Shown here: positions 46,351 through 55,512 of the stretch, in pieces
Numbering within the stretch: the stretch's first letter is position 1
Layout of the letters: each line of letters opens with the position of its first letter
Source of the DNA: Deltaproteobacteria bacterium
GTDB taxonomy: Bacteria > Desulfobacterota > Deferrisomatia > Deferrisomatales > JACRMM01
NCBI GenBank assembly: GCA_016214985.1
Contig: JACRMM010000030.1
Location: 186,001-250,000 of the forward strand
Direction of reading: 5' to 3'
Length of the DNA: 64,000 nt
Notes under the pieces: model-generated
What the model was told of the DNA's origin: nothing
The model's database searches: none
Seen by the model: the letters and a program-made list of their open reading frames with translations, nothing else
Translations under genes and position numbers: made by a program

Positions 46351-47472
46351 TCAGGCCCCCGTGGCCCCCAGGTCGACGCGGCGGTACAGCCGGCTCCCGA
46401 GCCCGAGCGCTTCCGCGTAGGCGAGCTGGACGGTCCAGTCTACCTGGGGGTACAGACCCCGGAACTTGTCTGCCCCGGGAGCGAGATTTCCCGTGAGGCA
46501 CGAGCCCGGGTTCCCGGCGAAGCTGTTCACGAGGTCTGCGCACGCTTGGTCGAGGGCGACCGGATCGGCCGAGCACAGGATGCCTGCGTCGGCCACGATG
46601 GGCGCATCGGAATGGCCGTAGCAGTCGCAGGCCGGGCTCACCTGGGTGGCGAAGTTGACGAAGACGCACTTGTCGCGCTTTCCCGCCAGAGTGCCGAGGC
46701 AGTATTCGGCCATCTTCTCCTGCAGGGAGGCCGGGCCTTCGGTCCACTGGACCTGGATGGCTTTCTGCGGGCACGTCAGGATGCACTCCCCGCATCCGAC
46801 GCACCGCTCTGCGTCGATCAAGGCGACTTCCCCGACGGCGATGGCTCCCTGGGCGCACCAGTGGACGCACTCCCCACAAGCGACGCACAGCTTCGCTTTG
46901 ACCTTGGGTGCCACGGACGAGTGCTGGGCGAGCTTGCCCTCTCGGGCCGCACAGCCCATGCCCAGGTTCTTGAGAGCGCCGCCGAAGCCCGAGAGCTCGT
47001 GTCCCTTGAAGTGCGCCAGGCCTACGACGGCATCGGCGTGGGCGATCTCGGCCGCGACGCACACTTCGCGGAAGTGCTTCCCTTCGATCGGGATGCGCAC
47101 GGAGGTACTGCCCCTCAGACCGTCCGCGATGACCAGCGGCGCTCCGACTACGGCGTAGTCGAAGCCGTTCTGGATCGCGGTCTCGAGATGGCTGACGGCC
47201 TCGGCGCGGGTGCCCACATACAGGGTGTTCGCGTCCGTGAGAAAGGGCTTGGCGCCCAGCGCCTTGATCGCCTCGACGACCCGGCGGACGAACACGGGTC
47301 GGATGAACGAAGTATTGCCCTTCTCGCCGAAGTGGAGCTTGACGGCCACGAGGTCGCCACGCTGTACACGGTCGGCCAGACCGGCACGCCCGAGAAGGGC
47401 CTCGACCTTGTCGAGGAGATTCTGGCGGGGGGTTGTCCGCAGGTCGGAGTAGTGCACATCGGGCGTCGTCAT
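46351..47472 (-). CDS. DUF362 domain protein with internal 2x[4Fe-4S] ferredoxin module
   Basis: VAVKLHFGEKGNTSFIRPVFVRRVV, GHELSGFGGALKNLGMGCA, CVACGECVHWC and CVGCGECILTCP. Confidence 0.9.
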   Translation of the reverse strand: MTTPDVHYSDLRTTPRQNLLDKVEALLGRAGLADRVQRGDLVAVKLHFGEKGNTSFIRPVFVRRVVEAIKALGAKPFLTDANTLYVGTRAEAVSHLETAIQNGFDYAVVGAPLVIADGLRGSTSVRIPIEGKHFREVCVAAEIAHADAVVGLAHFKGHELSGFGGALKNLGMGCAAREGKLAQHSSVAPKVKAKLCVACGECVHWCAQGAIAVGEVALIDAERCVGCGECILTCPQKAIQVQWTEGPASLQEKMAEYCLGTLAGKRDKCVFVNFATQVSPACDCYGHSDAPIVADAGILCSADPVALDQACADLVNSFAGNPGSCLTGNLAPGADKFRGLYPQVDWTVQLAYAEALGLGSRLYRRVDLGATGA

Positions 47473-47602
47473 TGCGTGTCTCCGTCATGGGGGCCGTCAG
47501 GGTGCGGGGGCGAAATCTAGCACACCGCCCGGCTTGGATCCAGGCGGGTTTGTTCCTTTCGGCGTGCCGTTCGCTTCGGGCGTTCCCGAGAAGGAGGTTG
47601 TC

Positions 47603-48103
47603 ATGTTTCAAGTGGGGGACAAGGCGGTCTACCCAGCCCACGGTGTGGGCGAGATTCTGTCCATCGAGAAGCGCGACATCATGGGCAGGGCCATGGAGGT
47701 GTATGTGATGCGGATCCTGGAGCGGGACATGACGATCCTGATCCCCGTGTCCAAGTCCAGCGACGTGGGGTTGCGGGAGGTGATGGGGCACGAGGAGGTG
47801 GACGCCGTGTTCCTCGTACTGCGCCAGCGCCGCCGTGTCAGCGACAACCAGACGTGGAACCGCAGATTTCGGGAGTACAGCGAGAAGATTCGCACGGGAT
47901 CCGCGGTGGAGATTGCCCACGTGCTCCGAGACCTGTACCTCCTGCGCTCGGGGAAGAGCCTCTCCTACGGGGAGAAGCGCATGCTCAACACCGCCATGGA
48001 GCTCCTCTCCCAGGAGATCGCCGTGGCGCAGGGGCAGAAAGCCAGCCAGGCCCAGGAGCAGATCCTCTTGGCCTTCGGCGACGTCGGGCCGGCGGAGGCG
48101 TAA
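47603..48103 (+). CDS. carD: CarD family transcriptional regulator
   Basis: MFQVGDKAVYPAHGVGEILSIEKRDI...YVMRILERDMTILIPVSKSSDVGLREVM; RBS aaggagg. Confidence 0.93.
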   Translation: MFQVGDKAVYPAHGVGEILSIEKRDIMGRAMEVYVMRILERDMTILIPVSKSSDVGLREVMGHEEVDAVFLVLRQRRRVSDNQTWNRRFREYSEKIRTGSAVEIAHVLRDLYLLRSGKSLSYGEKRMLNTAMELLSQEIAVAQGQKASQAQEQILLAFGDVGPAEA

Positions 48104-48107
48104 CGCC

Positions 48108-49130
48108 TTGGGAGCGGGCGCCTATCGGGCGGTCCTGTTCACCGCCTGCGTCATTTCCGGGGCCCTCGCGGGCCCCGGGCTCGCTTCCAGCCCGGCGGCC
48201 CCGATCATCGGAGGGGCGGGCGGGGTATTGCTCTTTCTGGTTGCCTGGTGGTTCGAAACCGCGGCCCGGCTGGCCTCTCCCCAGGCCGTGCTCGGCGCTG
48301 GGGCGGGGATTCTGGCGGGGCTCCTCGGCGCGGTCTGGGCCCGAGAAGCGCTGGGGCTCGCCGGTCTTCCGGTGGCGGTCTCGGTCGCAGTAACAGGGCT
48401 CATGGTGTACCTCGGCGCCTTGTCCGGAGTCCGCGGGGTGAGGGCGCTGCGGACGGTCGGGGGCAAGGTCGGAGTGGTGTCGTCCGCGAGTCCGAAGATC
48501 CTCGACACTTCCGCGATCATCGACGGCCGGGTCGCCGACATGGTGGAGCTCGGGTTCCTGGGGGGACCCCTCGTGGTTCCTCAGTTCGTCCTCAACGAGC
48601 TCCAGGGGATCGCGGACAGCAGCGATCCGCTTCGCCGGGGCCGCGGACGACGTGGGCTCGGGGTTCTCGAGAGGCTCCAGGGCCTCGAGGGGGTCGAGAC
48701 CCGGATCACGGATCAGGACTTCGCGCGCATCAAGGAGGTGGACGGCAAGATCGTCGCGCTCGCCAAGGCGACGGGGGCCACGGTCATCACGAACGACTTC
48801 AACCTCTCCAAGGTCGCGGAGCTCCAGGGCGTCCGAGTGCTCAACGTCCACGAGCTCGCCCATGCCCTTCGCCCGGTGGTGTTGGCCGGCGAAGAGGTGC
48901 AGGTCACGGTGCAGAAACCGGGGAAGGAGCCTGGGCAAGGGGTGGGCTATCTCGAGGACGGCACCATGGTCGTGGTGGAAGGCGGCGCCTCGCACCTGGG
49001 CGAGCTCCTGCGCGTCACGGTGAGCTCGGTGCTCCAGACGTCAGCGGGCCGCCTGATCTTCGCACGTCCCCCGGGGGAGGAAGCCACCTCGGGGAGGGAG
49101 AAGCGGAGCATGTGGAGGCGGCGCGGGTGA
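48108..49130 (+). CDS. PIN/TRAM domain membrane protein (YacL-like), probable TTG start
   Basis: ILDTSAIIDGRVADMVELGFLGGPLVVPQFVLNELQGIADSSDPLRRGRGRRGLGVLERLQ; VITNDFNLSKVAELQGVRVLNVHELA; TRAM-like C-terminus. Confidence 0.9.
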   Translation: MGAGAYRAVLFTACVISGALAGPGLASSPAAPIIGGAGGVLLFLVAWWFETAARLASPQAVLGAGAGILAGLLGAVWAREALGLAGLPVAVSVAVTGLMVYLGALSGVRGVRALRTVGGKVGVVSSASPKILDTSAIIDGRVADMVELGFLGGPLVVPQFVLNELQGIADSSDPLRRGRGRRGLGVLERLQGLEGVETRITDQDFARIKEVDGKIVALAKATGATVITNDFNLSKVAELQGVRVLNVHELAHALRPVVLAGEEVQVTVQKPGKEPGQGVGYLEDGTMVVVEGGASHLGELLRVTVSSVLQTSAGRLIFARPPGEEATSGREKRSMWRRRG

Positions 49131-50359
49131 CGCCCCGAACCTGGGCGGTCGTGCCGGCGGCGGGGGCGGGAACGCGCATGGGCGGCTCGACCCGCAAGCA
49201 GTATTTGGTGTTCGGCGGCCGACCGTTGCTGCTTCTGACCCTGCAGGCTCTCACGTCGTGGCCCGACCTCGACGGCCTCGTCGTCGTGGCGCCGGGAGCC
49301 GACGTGGACTGGGTGCGGGGCCTGGTGGAGGGGGCGGGAATCCCCCGGCTGCTCCGTGTCGTGGCCGGGGGGGCTCGGCGGCAGGACTCGGTGCGGCTGG
49401 GCCTCGAGGCGTTGGAGGAGGCTGCGGACGCCGACGTGGTGTTCGTCCACGACGGCGTCAGGCCGTTTCCGCCGGTGGGCCGTTTCGCCGCGCTGCGCGA
49501 CGCGGCGTCACCCGACGGCGCGCTGCTGGCGGTTGCCTGCCGGGATACCCTGAAGCACTCCGATGCGGGGTTCATCGCGTCCACGGTGGATCGAAGCGAT
49601 CTGTGGCAGGCGCAGACGCCCCAGGCGTTTCCGCTGGCGCTGCTGCGGGAGGCTCTGCGCTCGGCCGACGCGCGCGGGTACCGGGGGACGGACGAAGCGT
49701 CGCTGGTGGAGGCGCTCGGCCGGCGCCCCCGGCTTGTTCCGGGCGACGCCCGAAACCTCAAGGTCACCACACCCGAGGATCTGCCCCTGGCGGAGGCTCT
49801 CCTGGCGGTTTCTGCGGAGCCGCAGGGCGCCGCCGGTGCGCCCTGTCACATCGGGCACGGGTACGACGTGCACCGCCTCGTGGAGGGGCGCCGACTGGTG
49901 CTGGGCGGGGTCGAGATCAGTCACCCCACCGGGCTTCTCGGGCACTCGGACGCCGACGTGCTCGCGCACGCGGTGGCAGATGCGTGCCTGGGAGCCGCAG
50001 GCCTGGGGGATCTCGGCCGCCACTTTCCGGACCGGGATCCCCAATGGGCCGGGGCGTCGAGTCTGGATCTGCTCGCGCGCGTGGCGGGGTTGGTGGGCGA
50101 GAGGGGGCTCTGCGTGCGCCGCGTGGACGCGACCCTGGTCGCCCAGCGGCCGAAGATCGCCCCGCACGCCTCGGCCATGGAGGAGCGGTTGTCGCGGGCC
50201 CTCGGGCTTCCGGCAGGGGGGGTTACGGTCAAGGCCACGACGACCGAGGGCCTCGGGTTCGAGGGGCGGGAGGAGGGCATCTCGGCCCACGCGGTGGCGT
50301 TGCTTGGCTATGCCCGAACGCCCCTCTTGAGTTGCTCCAGCTGCGCCCGAGCGAGGTAG
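49127..50359 (+). CDS. ispDF: Bifunctional IspD-IspF (MEP pathway)
   Basis: IspD: VVPAAGAGTRMGGSTRKQYLVFGGRPLL, VHDGVRPF; IspF: IGHGYDVHRLVEGRRLVLGGVEISHPTGLLGHSDADVLAHAVADACLGAAGLGDLGRHFPD. GTG start overlapping the upstream stop. Confidence 0.94.
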   Translation: MTPRTWAVVPAAGAGTRMGGSTRKQYLVFGGRPLLLLTLQALTSWPDLDGLVVVAPGADVDWVRGLVEGAGIPRLLRVVAGGARRQDSVRLGLEALEEAADADVVFVHDGVRPFPPVGRFAALRDAASPDGALLAVACRDTLKHSDAGFIASTVDRSDLWQAQTPQAFPLALLREALRSADARGYRGTDEASLVEALGRRPRLVPGDARNLKVTTPEDLPLAEALLAVSAEPQGAAGAPCHIGHGYDVHRLVEGRRLVLGGVEISHPTGLLGHSDADVLAHAVADACLGAAGLGDLGRHFPDRDPQWAGASSLDLLARVAGLVGERGLCVRRVDATLVAQRPKIAPHASAMEERLSRALGLPAGGVTVKATTTEGLGFEGREEGISAHAVALLGYARTPLLSCSSCARAR

Positions 50360-51123
50360 CGGCCGAGCCGGCCCTCGATGCCCGGAGGAAGACCCGCGAA
50401 GCGAACGCGCACCAGGGCGTCCAGGCCGCCAGAGAGGGCGCCGGAACGCGCCTGGACCACGACGCACGGAAGGTTGCGCACCCACTCGCCGCCGTCCAGC
50501 GCGACATGGAGCAGCGCCCGTTCGCCGGGGCCGGGTGGGGGAGAGGCGAGGGCGAGACGCGCGCCTCCGAAGCTCAGGTCCTTGAGCACGCACGGGCGGG
50601 CGCGATCCGAGAGGGATCGGGCGAGGCTCTCGAGGTGGGGCAGCGCGGAGCCCTTGGACGGCCGGGACCACGAATCTCTCACCGCCTCCGTCAACTCCTT
50701 TGAGCCCAGGGGGAGGAACTCGCCCTTCAGCGCCAGCGCAACCCGGAAGCTGTCGCGCCGGTTCCGGCGTTCGAGCGCGCCCGGGCCGAGGTCCACTCGA
50801 AGCGCCTCCTGCGGGACGCCGTTGACGACGACGGTGGCCGGTCCCGCGAAGACCCCGGTCACGATCACGAGCCCTGAGGATTCCGCGAACTGAAACACCG
50901 CGGGTTCGCCGAGAAGGAGGGGAAACGGGCCTTCGGAGCGAACCGGCGCCAGGTCGACGTGCCGGTCGTCGGCGTCGATGCACACGACGTCTCCCCACGC
51001 GCCGGTGGCTTGGGAGAGGAGGCCCCGGCGCTGGATCACCCGGCCGGCGAGGGTCGAAGTGTCAGGCGCCAAGGCGGCGGATACGCTCCGAGGGCGACTC
51101 GATCTCGGTGATGCGCAGGGCAA
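50308..51123 (-). CDS. PilZ domain protein (start uncertain; true start may be nearer 51060)
   Basis: RRNRRDSFRVALALKG and VLKDLSFGGARLAL PilZ-like motifs; next to fliN/fliM. Confidence 0.72.
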   Translation of the reverse strand: MPCASPRSSRPRSVSAALAPDTSTLAGRVIQRRGLLSQATGAWGDVVCIDADDRHVDLAPVRSEGPFPLLLGEPAVFQFAESSGLVIVTGVFAGPATVVVNGVPQEALRVDLGPGALERRNRRDSFRVALALKGEFLPLGSKELTEAVRDSWSRPSKGSALPHLESLARSLSDRARPCVLKDLSFGGARLALASPPPGPGERALLHVALDGGEWVRNLPCVVVQARSGALSGGLDALVRVRFAGLPPGIEGRLGRYLARAQLEQLKRGVRA

Positions 51124-52063
51124 AGTGGTCGGATCCGACCACCACGAGCTCCCCCTTGGCGATCACCTTGTCGTTGACCACGAGCTCCATGGGGGCTTCC
51201 GTGTCCTTGTCGAGGTCGACGATCGAGCCGGGCCTCAGCCGCTGTACCTCCCGAAGGGGCATGACCGCACCGCCGAGACGAACCATCACCTCCACCTCGA
51301 TGTCGAGGATGAGATCGATGTTGCGGATCTCTGCGGCCGGCGCCGGCCCGGGGCGGAAGGAGTCGAAGGTCGGAGGCGCCTGCGCCGGCCGGGCCGAAGG
51401 CGCGCGGGGCGGGGGGGCTTCCTCGGTAATCTCGCACGCGACGCGCGCGATCTCCTGGGCAACCTCGATCGGCAGCAGGAGGCGGAGCGGCGCGTCCAGC
51501 ACTCCCTCGACCCGGATCGTTCCGATCGCGAGAAAGGCGTGCTTCCAGGGCAACGATCGGGCTAGATCGCCCTGAGGCGCCTCGTCGAGCCTCGGGGCGC
51601 CGAAGCCGGTCTCGCGGCCGAGGGTGGCCGAGAGGACAGGGGCGCCGTTGCCCGCGATCTGGCTCAAGGCCTCCTTGAGCGCGTCGCGGTCCGACTCTTC
51701 CAGGGTCGCCTTCGCCGAGCCCTCACCGCCGAGGATCAGGTCGGCGAGCACCGATGCCTCCTGCGGGTGCAGGAGAAACGCCATCTCGCCGGAGAAGCCC
51801 GACCGGAAGGGGAAGACGGCGGTGAAGGAGGCTGCGGTGTCCAGGTCGCCGACATTGACGACCTGTCCCAGCCCCTCGACCACCGAGGCCGGGCGGGCGA
51901 GCAGGGTTGCCAGCGTCGAGTTGGCCGAGGCGAATAAGACGCGGGCGAGCTTCTCCAGGGCCTCCAGCTCCGACGTGCGCAACTCCGCGACGTCGGCCGC
52001 CGGCTCGGTCGCCGCCACGGTGAGGAGTCGATCGATCTCTTCTTGGCTCAGGATATCGGCCAC
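51062..52063 (-). CDS. fliN: Flagellar motor switch protein FliN/FliY-type
   Basis: MADILSQEEIDRLL N-terminus, CheC-like middle, C-terminal SpoA: LILDIEVEVMVRLGGAVMPLREVQRLRPGSIVDLDKDTEAPMELVVNDKVIAKGELVVVGSDHFALRITEI. Confidence 0.92.
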   Translation of the reverse strand: MADILSQEEIDRLLTVAATEPAADVAELRTSELEALEKLARVLFASANSTLATLLARPASVVEGLGQVVNVGDLDTAASFTAVFPFRSGFSGEMAFLLHPQEASVLADLILGGEGSAKATLEESDRDALKEALSQIAGNGAPVLSATLGRETGFGAPRLDEAPQGDLARSLPWKHAFLAIGTIRVEGVLDAPLRLLLPIEVAQEIARVACEITEEAPPPRAPSARPAQAPPTFDSFRPGPAPAAEIRNIDLILDIEVEVMVRLGGAVMPLREVQRLRPGSIVDLDKDTEAPMELVVNDKVIAKGELVVVGSDHFALRITEIESPSERIRRLGA

Positions 52064-52120
52064 CTGCCGGCCTCCTCTCGTCGGACCTTGGCCCGTACCG
52101 CGGGCTCTGCCGTCGGGGCG

Positions 52121-53176
52121 CTACCCCACGCCCTGAAGCGGCTCGAACAGGGCGTCGTCCTGCGGGCGGGGATCTTCGCGGGTGACGTGGGAGACGATCC
52201 GCGCCGCCTTGCGCCCCTTACGCGCGCCGAACAGGGCCTGGAACTTCGGCAATCCGGCCACGCGGACCGTAACCGGGGCCGTGACCTCCTTGTTGAGAGG
52301 CAAGAGGTCCCCGACCTGCATGCTCAGCAACTCGCGGATCGGAATCTTCCGTTCGGCCAGGTCGACGTTCAGGGTCGTGATCGCATCGGCCAGGACCTCA
52401 TCGAGCCGCCGGTGGTCCTCGTCGGTCATGCGGGTCGTGAAGTCGGTGCGGTTCTCCTGGCGCAGCTCCATCGCAAACGGGTCCAGGTAGATCGCCGGGA
52501 TGCAGAAGTTCATCATCCCCGAGGTCTGTCCGACCTTCACCTCGAAGACGACCACCACGACGATCTCGTTGGGCGCGACGATCTGGACGAGCTGCGGGCT
52601 CGTCTCCTGGCGCTCGAGAACGAAGGTGGTCTCTCCGATCGTCTGCCACGCCTCCCGAAGGTCGCGCAGCGCCATCTGAATGAAGCCCTCCACCAGGTGC
52701 TGCTCCAGCACCGTGATCTCCCGGTTCTGCGTCGGCGTCTCCGAGGACCCTCCCATCAGCTTCTCGATGATCGCGAACACGAGCGTGGGGTTCACCTCGT
52801 AGGCGAGCGTGCCCCCCTGGGGCTGGATGTCCACGACGTTGATGCAGGTGGTCTCCGGCAGGCTCATGAGGAACTCGGCGTAGGACAACTGGTCCACGCT
52901 CAGGAGCACGATGTCGGCGATCGTCCGCAGGTACGCGGAGAGGTTGAGGGCGAGGTTGCGGGCGTAGCGCTCGTGCAGGAAGTGCAGGCTCTGGAGGACG
53001 TTCTTGGAGATCCGGTTGGGCCGCTTGAAGTCGTAGCGCGTCGCGCGCTTCGTGTAGCGGGCCGGGCTCGGCGCCACCGGCTCGGGCGGTGCGGCGAGCT
53101 TCTGCGTCGCCTCCTCCACGAGGGGGACGCTCTGCAAGAGCGCGTTGACTTCGTCCTGAGAGAGGAGCTCCGACAC
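52121..53176 (-). CDS. fliM: Flagellar motor switch protein FliM
   Basis: LLSQDEVNALLQ, YDFKRPNRISKNVLQSLHFLHERYARNLALNLSAYLR, GGSSETPTQNREITVLEQ. Confidence 0.96.
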   Translation of the reverse strand: MSELLSQDEVNALLQSVPLVEEATQKLAAPPEPVAPSPARYTKRATRYDFKRPNRISKNVLQSLHFLHERYARNLALNLSAYLRTIADIVLLSVDQLSYAEFLMSLPETTCINVVDIQPQGGTLAYEVNPTLVFAIIEKLMGGSSETPTQNREITVLEQHLVEGFIQMALRDLREAWQTIGETTFVLERQETSPQLVQIVAPNEIVVVVVFEVKVGQTSGMMNFCIPAIYLDPFAMELRQENRTDFTTRMTDEDHRRLDEVLADAITTLNVDLAERKIPIRELLSMQVGDLLPLNKEVTAPVTVRVAGLPKFQALFGARKGRKAARIVSHVTREDPRPQDDALFEPLQGVG

Positions 53177-53241
53177 TCGACGCCTCGATCACGGTTGCGC
53201 GTGGCAAACGAAGCACAGGCCGGACCCGCCGGCTTCTAGCC

Positions 53242-53269
53242 TTATCGTTTCGCGGCGCCCGATTCTTTA
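53242..53269 (-). promoter_or_regulatory. Weak candidate FliA-type promoter TAAAGAAT-N12-AACGATAA upstream of fliM
   Basis: 6/8 match to each box, spacer one nt longer than consensus; the -35 overlaps the fliA stop codon. Confidence 0.35.
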
Positions 53270-53992
53270 GACCAGTCCTTCCAGCACACCCCGCAACCTC
53301 AAGATCGCCGACGAGTGCAGCTGGCTCACTCGCGACTCGGTGACACCGAGAACCTTGCCTACTTCCTTCATGGTCAGCTCGTTGTAGTAGTAGAGCGAGA
53401 CGACCATGCGCTCCTTGTCCGGGAGTCCGTCGATCTGGTTCGCCAGGACGTCACGCACCTCCTGGCGCTTGAGCACCTCGAAGGGGCTCTTCTCCGGCTC
53501 GTCGGGGATGAACTCCCCGAGCTCCTTCACCTCCTCGTCGCCCTCCTCCGCCTTGGGGCGGTTCAGGGACAGGAGCGACAAGCCGCGGGCCTTGTAGAGG
53601 AGGTCGCTGAACTCTCCCATCGACACGCCGAGAGCCTCGGCCGCCTCCTCGTGGGTCGCCGGCCGCTTGTTCTTCTGCTCGAGCTCCCGGAACACGTGGG
53701 AGAGCTCGCGCTCCTTGCGGCGCATGGAGCGCGGCGCCCAGTCCTGGCGGCGGAGATAGTCGAGCATCGCGCCGCGGATCCGGAACTCCGCGTACGTCTT
53801 GAACTTGACGCCGCGGTCCGTCACGAACTTGTCGATGGCGTCGATGAGCCCCAGGATGCCGGTGTTGATCAGGTCCTCCACCTCGATGGAGGCCGGCAGG
53901 CGCGCGGAGAGCCGCTCGGCGATGTACTTGACGAGGGGCGCGTACTCCTCGATGAGCTCGTCCCTGGCGGGCCGCAGATCGCCGGTTGGAAT
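53267..53992 (-). CDS. fliA: Flagellar RNA polymerase sigma factor FliA (probable ATT start)
   Basis: DELIEEYAPLVKYIAERLSARLPASIEVEDLINTGILGLIDAIDKFV, FKTYAEFRIRGAMLDYLRRQDWAPRSMRRKERELSHVF; no ATG/GTG upstream of 53881; AGGAG SD 8 nt before ATT. Confidence 0.9.
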   Translation of the reverse strand: MPTGDLRPARDELIEEYAPLVKYIAERLSARLPASIEVEDLINTGILGLIDAIDKFVTDRGVKFKTYAEFRIRGAMLDYLRRQDWAPRSMRRKERELSHVFRELEQKNKRPATHEEAAEALGVSMGEFSDLLYKARGLSLLSLNRPKAEEGDEEVKELGEFIPDEPEKSPFEVLKRQEVRDVLANQIDGLPDKERMVVSLYYYNELTMKEVGKVLGVTESRVSQLHSSAILRLRGVLEGLV

Positions 53993-54099
53993 GGCCGTCT
54001 CTCCTGGAGGAGGCGGTGAACAGAGCGGAGATGGGGCGGAATCCGGGCGTATCCTAGCATCGGGGCTCCGGAGGTGTCAACACGGGAAGAGCTGGAAAT

Positions 54100-54145
54100 C
54101 AAAAGACAAAAGACCCCCACGAGCCGCTTGCGGCGGTTCGGTGGG
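54100..54145 (-). terminator. Imperfect terminator-like hairpin between the DVU0524-like gene and fliA
   Basis: Minus strand ACTCCCAC..CCGC-cgcaa-GCGG..GTGGGGGT followed by CTTTTGTCTTTTG. Confidence 0.5.
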
Positions 54146-54174
54146 AGTGGCTTCCGGGAGAGAGAGGGCGCGGC

Positions 54175-54513
54175 TCAGCCGAGGTACAGGGGACGCAGGA
54201 GCGCGTCCAGGTCCTCCGGCGTCACCGACTCGTCTCGCAATTCCTCCCCGTGGCGGGCGATCAGCTCGTCTGTCGTGCTGCGAACCTGCTCCGAGCGCTG
54301 CTCCGGGGGAAGGTTCGGCTGGCGGCCGTCGACCACCTGGGCGGCGAATTGGCCGATCCACTGCGCCTTGCGCGCGGTGGCGCTCAGGGTGAGCTGGTCC
54401 GGGGACCGGCTCGCCTGGCTCGCCTCCGACGTGCGGCGGGGGATTCGACCGACGCGCTCCTGGCGGTTGTACGTCCGCAGCACGTTGTGGACCGCGAACT
54501 CCGAGATGCCCAT
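54175..54513 (-). CDS. DVU0524-family flagellum-associated protein (FlgM-associated type)
   Basis: MGISEFAVHNVLRTYNRQERVGRI N-terminus and HGEELRDESVTPEDLDALLRPLYLG; flagellar context. Confidence 0.6.
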   Translation of the reverse strand: MGISEFAVHNVLRTYNRQERVGRIPRRTSEASQASRSPDQLTLSATARKAQWIGQFAAQVVDGRQPNLPPEQRSEQVRSTTDELIARHGEELRDESVTPEDLDALLRPLYLG

Positions 54514-54550
54514 GTCCCCATCCTTGGGTCGAGGGTGTCCTTTGAGGTAT

Positions 54551-54578
54551 GGATCGGCCGTGGGGACGAAATACTTTA
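54551..54578 (-). promoter_or_regulatory. Candidate FliA promoter TAAAGTAT-N12-GCCGATCC upstream of the DVU0524-like gene
   Basis: 7/8 -35 and 6/8 -10 matches, spacer 12 instead of 11, 38 nt 5' of ATG. Confidence 0.5.
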
Positions 54579-54598
54579 GAGATGATGAGGGGGAATCG

Positions 54599-54943
54599 TC
54601 AGCGCCGACCGTAGGCGGCCATGACGCGGCGGGGCGGCGGCGCCGCTGCCGAGACCGGGGGAGGCGTCGCGGCCCGGCACCGGTCCTCGGAGGCGACGAC
54701 CTCGCTCAGGATCCGCCGCAGCGTCTCGACCCCCTGCTGGAACTGCGGGGCGCTGCGGTCGGCCTCGGCGGGAATCCCGGCCAGGAGGGCATGTGCCCGG
54801 TCGAGCAGGGTGAACTTCTCGGAGACGACCGCGGGCAGCTCGGACACGTTGGTCCCCGCCAGGATCCGCTCCTGGCGGAGCGTGAGCTCGAGGATCGTCC
54901 GGTAGAGTGCCTCGACGTGGGCGAGAATTTCGACGGGGTCCAT
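54599..54943 (-). CDS. FlgN/FliT-like flagellar small protein (putative)
   Basis: MDPVEILAHVEALYRTILELTLRQERILAGTNVSELPAVVSEKFTLLDRAHAL, FlgN-like helix pattern in a flagellar cluster. Confidence 0.5.
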   Translation of the reverse strand: MDPVEILAHVEALYRTILELTLRQERILAGTNVSELPAVVSEKFTLLDRAHALLAGIPAEADRSAPQFQQGVETLRRILSEVVASEDRCRAATPPPVSAAAPPPRRVMAAYGRR

Positions 54944-55088
54944 GGGGCTCCGAGGCGAAGGGTCCGAGGCTCCTATCGGCACCCCGGAGCCGGAGCATGA
55001 GCGAGCGTCCCAGCCTTATCCCCAGGAGGGGGTGTATCCCGCGGGCCCATGGACGGGCGGGAGCGGGGCCCAGCATCCTTGCGTGTCT

Positions 55089-55478
55089 TCACCCCTTCCG
55101 GTCCGCGAACCGAGGCGTGTTGACGCTCGCCGGCCGATACCCGGCCAGGCCGGACTGTCCTGCGGACACGGTCTTGAGGTCGTGGCGCAGCGCGTCCAGC
55201 GCCTCCGCCGCCATTCGGCGGGCTCGGGCGTCGGAGCGGGCGACCGTTGCGGCGAGCTCTTGCAGCGCCGCGGCGCGGGGGTCGGCCCAGGGCGGCGGCG
55301 TCCCCGGAGTGGCCGCGGTGGCTTCGAGTCCCTGCAGGGCCTCGGAGCGGGTGGCCAGGGCCTTCTCGAAGGCGTCGAGGTCCAGGGGGGAGAGGGTCGA
55401 CGCCAGGGCGTCGGTCGCGTCGAGCACGGCCCGAAGGGCGTCCAGGGGCTCGGGTGGAATCGGAGCTGCGTGCGCCAT
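55089..55478 (-). CDS. FliT/FlgN-like flagellar small protein (putative)
   Basis: Helical ORF downstream of fliS ending GLAGYRPASVNTPRFADRKG. Confidence 0.45.
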   Translation of the reverse strand: MAHAAPIPPEPLDALRAVLDATDALASTLSPLDLDAFEKALATRSEALQGLEATAATPGTPPPWADPRAAALQELAATVARSDARARRMAAEALDALRHDLKTVSAGQSGLAGYRPASVNTPRFADRKG

Positions 55479-55512
55479 GTCTCGCTCCTGACGTCGGGCT
55501 GTGCCGGCGGGG

